Source: Epiperipatus broadwayi (lineage: Eukaryota > Onychophora > Udeonychophora > Euonychophora > Peripatidae). Taken from it: a stretch of DNA of 64,000 bases. The translations under genes and the position numbers were made by a program. Position 1 is the stretch's first letter, and every line of letters begins with the position of its first letter. Shown piece by piece: positions 42,025 to 51,913 of this stretch. The stretch is from positions 804,001 through 868,000 of the forward strand of contig JAQFVV010000318.1 in NCBI GenBank assembly GCA_028023455.1, read 5' to 3'. The notes under the pieces are model-generated. The model searched no databases and was not told the DNA's origin. It saw nothing but the letters and a program-made list of their open reading frames with translations.

Positions 42025-42599
42025 TGCTATGTTCGGACTCTAATTACGTACAGCAACTTATTCTGTTTTTGCGAACATGTACTAGCATATATAGTTTTAA
42101 AGAAAAGAACTCTCAGAGTGACAGTCAGGTTAAACTATTTAATAACAATTTAGAAAAGGTTACAGAGTATAATTAGTTACAACGAATTATGGTAATCAAA
42201 AAGTATACAAAATTTTACATAAGTAATTTTACCGTACTTTTATCTGTGCCATTAGGCTTACTAATAAATAATAATATAGACCGAGTTGGCCTTTAAAGTT
42301 GCCTAGATCCCTCCTTTGTACCTTCAGCGGGGATTCACTGGGTAAGAAAAGCCAGTCCAGGTCCTTCTTCTGATTTAGAGTGTCCGATCTTCAGCACCAG
42401 ATATCTTTTATAGTTAGTTCCCCTTCCAGACTGTGAGCATAGGATTCTGTGGACATTCTCCCCCATTGGTCATTTATATCCATAACTATTCCTATTGGTT
42501 TGCAGTGCTACATGCTCAATCCGGTTTAAAAATCATGCTCGATCTGAGTAAGTCTATACAACTTGTGTGCACGTGATTTGATTAGCGCAGCACACAGCA
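42025..42599 (-). repeat. 3' LTR of the gypsy element
   Basis: 575 bp, starting TGCTATG and ending CACACAGCA on the plus strand, an inverted TGCT.GTG pair. It differs from the other LTR at about 42083 (A versus G) and 42330 (C versus T). Confidence 0.95.
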
Positions 42600-42600
42600 C

Positions 42601-42616
42601 TATCCCCCACTACTCC
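42601..42616 (-). other. Polypurine tract
   Basis: On the minus strand this reads GGAGTAGTGGGGGATA, one base from the start of the 3' LTR. It is the expected primer for plus-strand DNA synthesis. Confidence 0.8.
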
Positions 42617-42985
42617 TGAGAAAGGCCTGCTTCTCTGGAGTCACACATATTCTTTTAATAGTCTATTTCTTCATTCAATAGTAATTATCGAATTAGTTTT
42701 TTGGCTTTCAGTATCACTTAGTAAATTACTATTATTGCTTATTTTACAATGTTCTTTAATAATTAACACAATTCCCATGCGGCCAAAATCCCGTTATTTA
42801 ATTATTCCGAATTGCATCAGACAAAACGGTTCCGTAATAATAAAATTTATGTATATATATATATAGTCAAATTTTGCATGCGTAGTTCATTTTTAAAATT
42901 TAAAACAAATAAAACAAACAAATGCTTACACTAGAAGTTAATTTTAAGCATACCATTCTACTGCTGGTTTGCTACCATTTATTAA

Positions 42986-45538
42986 CTAGTGACATATATA
43001 GTCTTGTAAATAGGCAGGTGGGCGACGTTTACGATGGAGTCTGTTTTCTTCATGATCGCCAGTCGCATTCAATCCGGGATGCTGTATCATGGTTTCATCT
43101 GGAACTCCCGCTGTTTCATCACCTAACTCTATGAGGTCTTCTGCACCGTGTTTATTGACGACATTTTGATTTTCGAGTGGATCTTCATCTCGAGTTTCTA
43201 TATTGTAGTCGAAATTCACTTCTGTCCAGTTTTTCCGGACATGATTTATGTGTCGACGGTAGCTTGCTCCCGAGTTGGTTTTTATTTCAATGATTTGGTC
43301 TGAAATAATCCTGGTTATTACACCTTCTGTCCACGTCTTGCGTAGTGTATCGCACATCCATACATTATCTCCGGCAGCATAAGTATTTTTCATGATTGGT
43401 GGCGATTTTCCATGATCAGGCATCAGAATGGTCAGCTTGTTACGCAGTTTTCTGCCCATCAATATTTCAGCTGGTGATTTCCCAGTAGATGTGGTGGGCG
43501 TAATGTGTTGGTGCAGCATTGCAATGTTTAGTGCCTCGGATAGGTTGGTTTTATTTAATCTATTTAATACTAGTTTCAAATGTTGTACCGCCTTTTCCGC
43601 GATTCCATTGGATTCCGGGTGATACGGAGGAGAACGTATGTGATTTATTCCCCACTCTTCCACAAATGATTTGAATTCGTCGGAAGTAAAAGCAGTCCCA
43701 TTGTCGGAAACCAAGACTTCTGGTGATCCCTGGTGTGCGAATATTTCGCTTAAAATACGAATTGTTTCTGCAGAACTAGTATTTTTGGCAATCTTGTATT
43801 CTGCCCATTTTGAGCCAGCATCTATCAACACTAAAATCATTTTGCCATTTATTGGTCCAGCATGGTCTATGTGGACCCGGCTCCAAGGTTTATCTGTTTT
43901 GGGCCACGGTGTAAATTTCTTTGGAGGTATGTTTACGGTTGATTGGCAAGATTTACATTTTTTAATGAACATTTCTATGTCCGTACCCATGCCCGGCCAA
44001 TACACATAACTGCGGGCTAGAGCTTTTGCGCGAACGACCCCTGGATGCCCTTGATGCAACATTTCTAATATCTTAGAACGACCGACGGGTGGAACCAATA
44101 CTTTATCTGCAATTACTATGCATCCCTTTAATGTCGACAGCTGCTGATGCATATTCCATAATGACTTATGTAAATAATGTGGTCGTTTGTTAGGCCATCC
44201 TTTCGTAATCCAGTTTACCAGTGCCTGGTATCCAGCTGTTTCTTGAGTCCATCTGGCTATAGTGTTGCTATTTATAATTTCCGGCTTCCAATGGTCCAAG
44301 TAATTTACGTCTACTTCGGTGTCCGTTTCCTCTGTTACATCTGGTATGCGTGAAAGCGCGTCCGCATGTTGAATTTGACTACCTTTCTGATGTACGAGTT
44401 TGTAATCGTATGCAGACAGTAAGTTATACCAGCGAATCATTCGCGAGCTCAAATGGTCAGGGGCAGCTTTTTTATTGGCGAATATCCCCAACAATGGACG
44501 GTGGTCTGTTATTATTTTAACTGATTGGCCGTAAATGTATTGGTGGAATTTCCAAACTGCTGTTACAATGGCCAATGCCTCCTTGTCCAATTGGCTGTAA
44601 TTTTTTTCAGCTTTTGACAACGTTCTAGACATGTATGCTATTGGGCATTCGCTATTCTGTGACGGATGACTGAGTACCGCCCCAATTCCGTATTCGGATG
44701 CGTCCGTTGTTAATGTGATGTCGAGGCTACTGTTATAATGTACTAACAAGTGGTTTGACGTTAGCAGTGCTTTCGTTTTCTGAAAAGCGCTCTCTTGCGG
44801 GTTCTTCCAATACCATCGTTGATTTTTGCGAAGTAACTCATACAAGGGTGTGGCTACATGTGCTTTTCCCCTCAGAAAATTTTCGAAAAAATTAACCAAT
44901 CCTAAGAAAGCCTGCAGTTCTTTGACGTTTTTGGGGTTTGGTGCATTTATGATAGCTTTAATTTTATCCGGATCGGGTCTAACACCAGTGCTTGATATGA
45001 TGTGGCCTAAAAACTTTATTTCTTTAGCACACCAAATACATTTTTGCATGTTTAGCTTTGCACCAAAATTCTCTAGCCGTTCGCAAACTTCGTCTAATCT
45101 AATTTGTAATTCCGCTTCGGATTCCGCTGTTACCAGAATGTCGTCAAAATATGGCGTTGTTCCTTTCAGTCCCTCCAACAGCGTGTCTATTTTAGCTTGA
45201 AAAGCGTTCGGGGCGATTTTTACGCCGAAAGGTAAGCGATTATAATTATACAATCCCTTGTGTGTTGTTATGGTAAGGAGCGCCGCCGTTTCCTTTGTCA
45301 CTGGAATCTGATGAAAAGCGGCATTTAAATCTAACTTTGCGAAAAAATTTGCGCCTTCCAATCCAGCTAATATCTCTCTAACATTTGGAACAGGATATGG
45401 GCTTTTGGCAATACTTTTGTTTACAGTTAGTCTGTAGTCCCCGCATATTCGGATTTGTCCGTTTTGTTTTGCTACGATCACTATAGGAGTAGCCCATTCT
45501 GAGTCTTCGACTGGAGTCAACACACCTTTCTTTATCAT
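42986..45538 (-). CDS. pol: Pol: reverse transcriptase, RNase H, integrase (Ty3/gypsy)
   Basis: This 850-codon frame copies the element RNA into DNA and inserts it into the genome. Residues about 10-180 form the RT palm and fingers, with LDLNAAFHQ at 69-77 and the catalytic YFDD at 130-133. RNase H follows, with TDAS at 278-281, the LDKEALA Glu at 320 and DHRPL at 345-349. The integrase zinc-binding HHCC motif uses H495, H498, C528 and C531. The catalytic core has D558, D612 and E648, and the last two are exactly 35 residues apart (D,D-35-E). The C-terminal 200 residues include a basic tail with no chromodomain that I recognise. The ATG at 45538 is only where this open frame starts: the same frame continues upstream through a single TGA (45560-45562) into the protease, so in an intact copy this would be one polyprotein. 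All catalytic residues are present. Confidence 0.95.
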   Translation of the reverse strand: MIKKGVLTPVEDSEWATPIVIVAKQNGQIRICGDYRLTVNKSIAKSPYPVPNVREILAGLEGANFFAKLDLNAAFHQIPVTKETAALLTITTHKGLYNYNRLPFGVKIAPNAFQAKIDTLLEGLKGTTPYFDDILVTAESEAELQIRLDEVCERLENFGAKLNMQKCIWCAKEIKFLGHIISSTGVRPDPDKIKAIINAPNPKNVKELQAFLGLVNFFENFLRGKAHVATPLYELLRKNQRWYWKNPQESAFQKTKALLTSNHLLVHYNSSLDITLTTDASEYGIGAVLSHPSQNSECPIAYMSRTLSKAEKNYSQLDKEALAIVTAVWKFHQYIYGQSVKIITDHRPLLGIFANKKAAPDHLSSRMIRWYNLLSAYDYKLVHQKGSQIQHADALSRIPDVTEETDTEVDVNYLDHWKPEIINSNTIARWTQETAGYQALVNWITKGWPNKRPHYLHKSLWNMHQQLSTLKGCIVIADKVLVPPVGRSKILEMLHQGHPGVVRAKALARSYVYWPGMGTDIEMFIKKCKSCQSTVNIPPKKFTPWPKTDKPWSRVHIDHAGPINGKMILVLIDAGSKWAEYKIAKNTSSAETIRILSEIFAHQGSPEVLVSDNGTAFTSDEFKSFVEEWGINHIRSPPYHPESNGIAEKAVQHLKLVLNRLNKTNLSEALNIAMLHQHITPTTSTGKSPAEILMGRKLRNKLTILMPDHGKSPPIMKNTYAAGDNVWMCDTLRKTWTEGVITRIISDQIIEIKTNSGASYRRHINHVRKNWTEVNFDYNIETRDEDPLENQNVVNKHGAEDLIELGDETAGVPDETMIQHPGLNATGDHEENRLHRKRRPPAYLQDYICH

Positions 45539-45559
45539 GTCCTCTAAAGCTTCTTCAAG

Positions 45560-46249
45560 TCATGATTTCATAGCAAAAGGTATTTTCCTAGGCTTGCAGT
45601 GAACTGCTTTTGCGCCTTCGCGAAGCTCAATTTCCACGGCTGTCGTAGTGATTTGTCCCTGTTCTTCGGTAAACAGCTTAGGGAATTTAAGTTTTATTTC
45701 CCTTTCGATGTTAATTTTGTTTACCATACAGATCTTAATGCCTAATGGGGTAAACCATTCCCTACCTAATAAGGGTGCTATATTGCCATTGACAATATAT
45801 AGGTTTAGTTTTTTCCGGCGATTGTTTATGGCTACCATAACCTCTACTACTCCGACTATTTGAATAGGATTCCCATTTGCATCATTTGCCTTGAGTTCTG
45901 TTTTAGCTACTCTTGGCTGGTTTTTAACGTTTTTATTTATCTCGGACCAATCCCTTTGCGATATGATGGACACCCCAGCTCCGCTGTCTATCTCCATTTC
46001 TATAGCTTTGTTACATATCTCTACTGCTAACATTATTTGTTGACAGCTTTTGGTCTCTGCCTTATTTATTTCGGTATAACGTTCCGATTTGGCATATCTG
46101 TTTACTGGGGATTTGTTATTCGCTCTAGTTCTATTTTTAGTACGGAAAACTTTCGCCAGGTGTCCAACTCTCGCATTTATTACATTTTGCATTTTTCCAG
46201 CTGCATTCACGTGCAATGTGTCCAATTTTGCCGCAGCGATAACATTCAA
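45560..46249 (-). CDS. Protease and N-terminal part of Pol
   Basis: 229 codons in the same frame as pol, ending in the TGA at 45560-45562. The aspartic protease active site reads EIDSGAGVSIIS, the DSGA form common in Ty3/gypsy and retroviral proteases, and a later LLGREWF matches the conserved flap-distal G-R-x-W-hydrophobic segment. The final 50 residues begin the RT region and lead into the long pol ORF after the stop. The protease cleaves the Gag-Pol chain. The listed ATG is probably not a true start: in an intact element translation would reach this frame by a frameshift from gag. Confidence 0.88.
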   Translation of the reverse strand: MNVIAAAKLDTLHVNAAGKMQNVINARVGHLAKVFRTKNRTRANNKSPVNRYAKSERYTEINKAETKSCQQIMLAVEICNKAIEMEIDSGAGVSIISQRDWSEINKNVKNQPRVAKTELKANDANGNPIQIVGVVEVMVAINNRRKKLNLYIVNGNIAPLLGREWFTPLGIKICMVNKINIEREIKLKFPKLFTEEQGQITTTAVEIELREGAKAVHCKPRKIPFAMKS

Positions 46250-46840
46250 TTTTCGAGTTTGGTAGCTCTTCTGTTTTGCTTATTGAAGTTTGTTTCGTAG
46301 CATCCAGGTTAGCTTGTTGGAATTCTTTGGAGCTGCTTATAACTAGTTCGTGGGACATCCCTCTTTTGATAGCCTCGGAATACGTCAGATCTGGGATGGC
46401 CAATAGTTGTTGACGTAATTTGTCATCGCTCATCCCCATAAAAACTGATCTAATAGTGCTTCTTCTAGGTCTACATAAGCACACTTTCGCGCCAAATCTC
46501 TTAAGGCGGTATCAAAATCTCTACACTTTTCTCCCTTTATTTGGCGTCTGTTGCGCAAGTGTAGGCGAGCAATGTGTTTTGACGGTTTTGGGCTAAAATG
46601 GTTATTCAGCCGCCCAACTAGATCGGAGTACAATAGTTTTTCCGGTTCTTCGGGTCCGCATAATTGGTTTGCAACTTCAATTACACCTGGTCCACCGAAA
46701 AGTAATAGTGTGGCTACTTTCGTTACGTCATCTTTGATTTTGTTAACAATGAAATAATATTCAATACGTTTTGTATATTGGGGCCACTCGGAAGGACTAT
46801 TAACATCGAATTCACAAATACCTGGCTGAGTTGTAGCCAT
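46137..46840 (-). pseudogene. gag: Gag (capsid and CCHC zinc knuckle), one frameshift
   Basis: The ATG at 46840 (MATTQPGICEFDVNSPSEW) opens a 136-codon frame with the Gag capsid pattern (EWPQYTKRIEYYF, then a segment ending DQFLWG and a stop at 46430). The chain clearly continues in a second frame (GMSDDKLRQQLL onward, to 46137), so about one base has been lost or gained near 46440. The second part carries a complete CCHC knuckle, CYRCGKIGHIAREC, and the start of another, CNKC. Gag forms the particle and binds RNA through the knuckle. The second knuckle runs into the protease frame, as described in the findings. It is a pseudogene only because of the capsid frameshift. Confidence 0.88.
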
Positions 46841-46905
46841 CTTCCTTGGTAACTAACTGTTGACACCTTTTCTCTTTTTAGTTTAACCACTTTGTCCTCT
46901 TTCAA

Positions 46906-46920
46906 CTGTCAACTGCGCCA
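46906..46920 (-). other. Primer binding site
   Basis: On the minus strand this reads TGGCGCAGTTGACAG, starting 6 bases after the 5' LTR. The TGG start fits a tRNA 3' CCA end. TGGCGCAGT is also how the serine-tRNA sites of Drosophila 17.6/297-type elements begin, but the rest differs, so I leave the tRNA unassigned. Confidence 0.65.
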
Positions 46921-46926
46921 ATTGTA

Positions 46927-47501
46927 TGCTATGTTCGGACTCTAATTACGTACAGCAACTTATTCTGTTTTTGCGAACATGTACTGGCATATATAGTTTT
47001 AAAGAAAAGAACTCTCAGAGTGACAGTCAGGTTAAACTATTTAATAACAATTTAGAAAAGGTTACAGAGTATAATTAGTTACAACGAATTATGGTAATCA
47101 AAAAGTATACAAAATTTTACATAAGTAATTTTACCGTACTTTTATCTGTGCCATTAGGCTTACTAATAAATAATAATATAGACCGAGTTGGCCTTTAAAG
47201 TTGCCTAGATCCCTCCTTTGTACCTTCAGTGGGGATTCACTGGGTAAGAAAAGCCAGTCCAGGTCCTTCTTCTGATTTAGAGTGTCCGATCTTCAGCACC
47301 AGATATCTTTTATAGTTAGTTCCCCTTCCAGACTGTGAGCATAGGATTCTGTGGACATTCTCCCCCATTGGTCATTTATATCCATAACTATTCCTATTGG
47401 TTTGCAGTGCTACATGCTCAATCCGGTTTAAAAATCATGCTCGATCTGAGTAAGTCTATACAACTTGTGTGCACGTGATTTGATTAGCGCAGCACACAGC
47501 A
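46927..47501 (-). repeat. 5' LTR of the gypsy element
   Basis: 575 bp, nearly identical to 42025-42599. Because the element reads on the minus strand, this copy drives its transcription. Confidence 0.95.
47308..47405 (-). promoter_or_regulatory. LTR promoter: TATA box and two CCAAT boxes
   Basis: On the minus strand, CTATAAAAGATA (core TATAAAA at 47308-47314) is preceded by two CCAAT motifs (about 47364-47372 and 47394-47404). Spacing of about 55-85 bases upstream of the TATA box is typical of RNA polymerase II promoters. The same boxes occur in the 3' LTR at 42406-42412 and upstream. Confidence 0.6.
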
Positions 47502-47506
47502 TTAGC
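47502..47506. repeat. Target site duplication (right), TTAGC
   Basis: Matches 42020-42024 exactly. Confidence 0.9.
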
Positions 47507-47934
47507 AAATAATTGATATTTGATGTTGTATATTATGAACTACAAAAATTAATAATTTATATTTTTTAAGATGCAACGTTACATTAATTTTTTGTAAAAC
47601 AAATTATAAAAGTAAAATGTAACAAATTAGTGATCAAATTTGTCATTCTTTTAAAAAATGGAAATATGGGGAAATGTTATGAAGAAGCAATAAAAAATAG
47701 TATTAATTAAAGCATAGATGCTTTATTATTGTTTTTAAATGTTGGAAGTTATACGTGAATTCAAATTTATTTATAAAATTTATAAACAAATTTTATTTAT
47801 AAACAAAATTTATTTAGCTATAAAATTATGAAAGTTTCTTCATATAGCAAATTTCTTTCTGTTAAATCTTTTGTCTCAGAAGCTTCATTCTATATTATTT
47901 TTCAAACTTTAATTATTTTATTTTATTTATTTAA
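47507..47934. other. AT-rich flank, nothing recognised
   Basis: Lies between the gypsy element and LINE copy A. No ORF or motif. Confidence 0.5.
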
Positions 47935-50665
47935 AAGAGCATCATTTTAACATTTATCTTTAATCCTATTTTATTTTTTTCATCTGATAAATTTTGCAAA
48001 TTTTCTAAAATTCTGAAGCATTATTTGCAAAAACAACCACTTTATCTGCAAATTCTAAATAACTTAAATAATATCCATTTATTTTTATTCTCTTAAACTT
48101 TCTATTTTTTACCACAAAATACTTCTTGTGAAGTTACTGTAAAAACACATGGAGAAATGGTAATAAGCTGCCATATACCCATATCAATTTAAACTTTTTA
48201 GTATCAATATGTAATTCTATTACTGCTGTGATATTTTGATAAATACTTTTCAAAATATTAGAAAATTCTGATCTTGATGATCCAAAACTGTAGTGATAAA
48301 TGCATTTTATAATCTACAAAGCCGAAACATAATGGCAACTCATATTTATTGGTTGGGTTTATAACTTCCTCAGTGACTGAATGTGATCTATTGTGCTAAA
48401 ATAACTTTTAAATCCAGTTTGCCCTTTAAAGTTATTAGAATATTCGGTTTGCTCTAAATAAATTATAATTATCTTGATAAAAGATTTTGTAAAAAAACTA
48501 TTAGAAGACAGGTCTGTAATCAATATTAGTACTGTATTTTACCACTAATCTGATATATCTTTATCATTTAAAGGTTTAATATATAATCTTGACAACATTT
48601 TTTTATATTTTTTTCTTCTTTTTTAAAATATCAATAATAATTCCAGCATTTACTAGATATTTTCCTTTCTTCATAGATTTAATTGCATGTTTCACTTCAT
48701 TTAAAATGTTTGGCAATTCATGTGTAATAACTGTATGACAGGGGTCCCCAATCTTTTTGCACTTAAGAGCACATTTTATAATACCGGCCAGATGGTGGGC
48801 ACCATTTATTTTTTCAATGTAAATTTATAGTTGGATATTGTTAATAATACATATAATGTACAAAAAAATATTTATTTCACAAATAAAATTTTAACATATA
48901 ATTAATATTTATATTTTTATGCTGTAAAAGTATAGTATGCCCTACAATTTGATTACAATATAATACAATAATTTATAAGAAATTTTAAAAATTAAATTTA
49001 TTTGTATCAGATAAATAATTTTTTATCGTGTTTGGATAGCGGCAGGCATGCATAAAATGGTCTGTGGGCGCCATGGTGCCCATGGGCATAGGATTGGGGA
49101 CCCCTGCTGTAGGAGATGCATATGTTTTCTTGTCTTTTATAATATATAATTTTTTTATAGAATTATTCATATTTTATGTAATAGAACCATTTATTGCTGA
49201 ATCAAATTTCCTTTCAATATCGAGATATAGTGTTAGGTTTTTTAGAGTTTTATTTTTTTTCTATCTCTGTTCTTGCCAATTCACAATTATATCTTTTTAT
49301 ATCATTTTCACCCTACTATTTTACAAAACTCTAATATTCAATTCTTTTTAATGGATCATTTCTACAAAATTCTCTTTTCTTTATTTTCTTCACACATTCT
49401 CTTTTCACAGAAAAAGTTTACTGGTAAATTGCTGCCTTTTCATACCAGCTAATTTTCTTGCAGTTTTTAAATGCCAATTGTTTTCTTAATGATTTAAATC
49501 AAGTCTAAACCATCTTCAAAATCTGTTAAATTTTAAAAAACTATTTGCAAGTTTTAATTTATATTTATTAGAGTATATCTGAAGATCAGGAATATCAACT
49601 ATTAATACTAACTTTCTGAACACAAATTAGATGATTATTTCCTGTGCTAAATCTATTAAGAACATTACAATTTTAAAATATATTTTTTTGTTAATCAGAA
49701 CAGAATTCAGTTCTTTTGTATTTTCATTTGGATGTTTTCAAGTTCATTTTTCGTTTCTATTTATCTTTTTTTTTTTTTAAAAAAAATTCATAATATAATT
49801 TTTATTTTTTTGCAAAATCTGTAAGTCTGTGTTATCTCTCATTTCTGTCATCAGAGTCAAATTTATCCATAACACTTTCATTTTTCAACTGTTTTCCAAT
49901 TCTAATACTAAAACCCCATATGACAATTTTAAAATGTTGCTTCATCTAGTCAAAAGTGTTTTGTACATCTATATAAAAATCTTCTATTTCTTTAACAGAA
50001 GAATCCCTTGTTGAGACATAAACTTAAATTATCTGCATTTGGTATTTTCTATTAATTTGATAAATTAATCTTGCCACTGATTCTCCACAATGTTAGTCTT
50101 CCATTTTATATTTACATTAAATCCCAGCCATTTAGGCTTCCAATATTTGTTCTTTTTTTACTAAAGAACATGTGTAATTTTCAAATCAAAGTCCACCAAT
50201 GACCCATGTAATAATAATACATTTATTTTTTAATTTGTTCAATGCCGTTTAATATGAAAACAATCTGTGCTTGTAAAAATCTACATAAAAGATAGTCTTC
50301 AAATGGTTGTCTGGATTGACAATCAGAAGATTCTTAGCATCCTTCATTTTTAACAACCAACCACCACCTTGGCTGGTGACCTTATAATCTGCTGAGAATA
50401 AGGACAATAATTTAGTTTTGTTTTTCATAATTGTAAAGATTTATTAAAATAAGATCATTCAGGTATATTAATCCTGTCTTTAGATCATTCAGATATATTC
50501 ATTCTTCTTTCAAAATAAAACTACAATATCTCTTGATCTTAACACAGACATAAAAAGCTACCATATTGGTTAATGCATGTTGATGAGCAGCCAATTCATG
50601 TTTTGTTTTTGTTTTTACAATAACCCAGATTTATGGAGTGGATATTAAGAATTTGTCCTATTTGC
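47935..50665 (-). mobile_element. RTE-like LINE, copy A (3'-truncated, split by a MITE)
   Basis: This is collinear on the minus strand with copy B (60.0-63.1 kb). Matching blocks include ACTTATCTTTAATCCTATTTT / GCATTATTTGCAAAAACAAC near 47.95-48.05 kb, the TATAATCTACAAA-CC-AA-CATAATGGCAACT block near 48.31 kb, and the endonuclease block near 49.63-50.01 kb. Similarity begins about 700 bases inside copy B's 3' end, so the RT C-terminal part and 3' UTR are missing. The hAT MITE at 48739-49106 lies inside it. The coding frames are destroyed by stops and indels. Overall it looks more decayed than copy B. Confidence 0.75.
48731..49114. mobile_element. hAT-type MITE, copy 1, with 8-bp target duplication
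   Basis: The element (48739-49106, 368 bp) starts CAGGGGTCCCCAA and ends TTGGGGACCCCTG, an inverted pair typical of hAT termini. It is flanked by CTGTATGA (48731-48738) and CTGTAGGA (49107-49114), an 8-bp duplication with one later change. It has no transposase and is too short for one. It is in reverse orientation to copy 2 at 53975-54436, with which it shares the subterminal blocks GCACTTAAGAGCACATT and ATAGCGGC. Confidence 0.92.
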
Positions 50666-51913
50666 TTTGTTTCAGACTTCAAAAAGAAATCAAAGAAAGT
50701 TTTCCCATTAATAGTATCTCTTTTTTGCAGCAATATTTACATCAAGTAAAACAAAAAAAACAAATGACATAGCCTTAAACTAAGTAGATTTTAAGAAAAA
50801 ATAAAAAAGTTTCCAAATCTTTAGAAGACAATGCACAATTTTTTAGAACTTAATCGCTCTTGTATGATAATGGTAAATCACACTAACCACCAATTTTTTC
50901 ATCTCACCATTACAGGACTCTGTAATTTTTATTTTAAAAAAATAGTCAGCTTCAAAATATGTTGGAAAAATGCAACAAACAAATGGCTCTTTCAAAAGAA
51001 TTTAAAGGCAGAAACTACAGTAGGTCAACAAAGTCAAACATAACTTTCAATATTTTTTACAAATATTTTATTGACAGAAAGACTCATATTTGTCATATTT
51101 TCTTAAAATTCTATTGTGTGATTTACCAATTCTGCAACAAGTTTGTTAAAACAGCTCTATGTTACTGGATTTTAATTGAGATGTTATCTGTTAAATTTTA
51201 CAGACACCTACTTTTGATTTTCTATAAAAATAATAATGAGTTCTTTCTTCTGGCTCAAAAGCATATTGGTCTTCATGATAATGTTTATAACACTTTATAT
51301 ATTAATTTAAATATATAAAATGTTTGTCTCTCTATTTTTAAGTCTTACATTTAGTACTAAGATATTTGAATTGTATTGCTTTATAATATATTTTTAGTAC
51401 ATATACATAAATAAATTTGGAAATGTTCTGACATAAATGACAATTTTCCTTTCAAGCTTAAAAGATTTTTAAACAGCTCAATAACCTACTTACTTAGTCA
51501 TTTGTTTATTTGTTAATAAATGAATATTTAGCTACTATTGTTTACAAAATAAAATAAGCAATAAAAACTTGATAAAAATTCTCATCCAAATTTTCTAATG
51601 TCATGAATATCAGCCGCTTTTTTACTGTTTTTTTTTTGTGTGTGTGTTTGTGAGAATGATTCTAATAGTTATTGCTCTTTATATGGCGATTTAAACGTTT
51701 TTCATGTTTATAATATATTAGCAGAAGTAAAACAGTTCACAGAGAACTAGATAAAGGAGAAGACAATACTTATAATATTAAGCAACTGCCAATTATAACA
51801 TTAAGCAATTGCCGATTATTAAAAAAAAAATCCATTTTTCTTATTTGCTTTATTTTGGGGATAATAATGGCTAGTTACCTATTTATTGATTAATAATCGG
51901 TTAATAAAATAGA
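50666..51913. other. AT-rich stretch with unassigned frames
   Basis: Two overlapping plus-strand frames (50831-51043, 70 codons; 50959-51318, 119 codons) are the longest here. The second is Phe/Ile/Lys/Asn-rich with no motif or repeat. I cannot separate it from chance in AT-rich DNA, though 119 codons is above the local norm. A run of T then GT lies near 51628-51650. Confidence 0.4.

Larger units (their letters stand above)
42020..47506 (-). mobile_element. Nearly complete young Ty3/gypsy LTR retrotransposon with target duplication
   Basis: On the minus strand the order is 5' LTR (46927-47501), PBS, gag, protease, RT, RNase H, integrase, PPT, 3' LTR (42025-42599). Both LTRs are 575 bp and differ by eye at 2 positions (about 99.6% identical). 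The 5-bp sequence TTAGC flanks both sides (42020-42024, 47502-47506). RT before integrase on one polyprotein defines Ty3/gypsy; there is no env ORF. The base composition is visibly richer in G+C than the surrounding DNA. Two defects were seen: a frameshift in gag and an in-frame TGA between protease and RT. Confidence 0.96.

Noticed and set aside
42600-42985. Possible env ORF between integrase and the 3' LTR
   Set aside because: Only about 390 bases, no ORF with signal peptide or membrane segment on the minus strand.
43428-45200. Plus-strand ORFs inside the gypsy element
   Set aside because: Antisense shadows of pol, which has full domain support on the minus strand.
50959-51318. 119-codon plus-strand ORF as a host gene
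   Set aside because: No motif and AT-driven composition; kept only as a note in the unassigned stretch.
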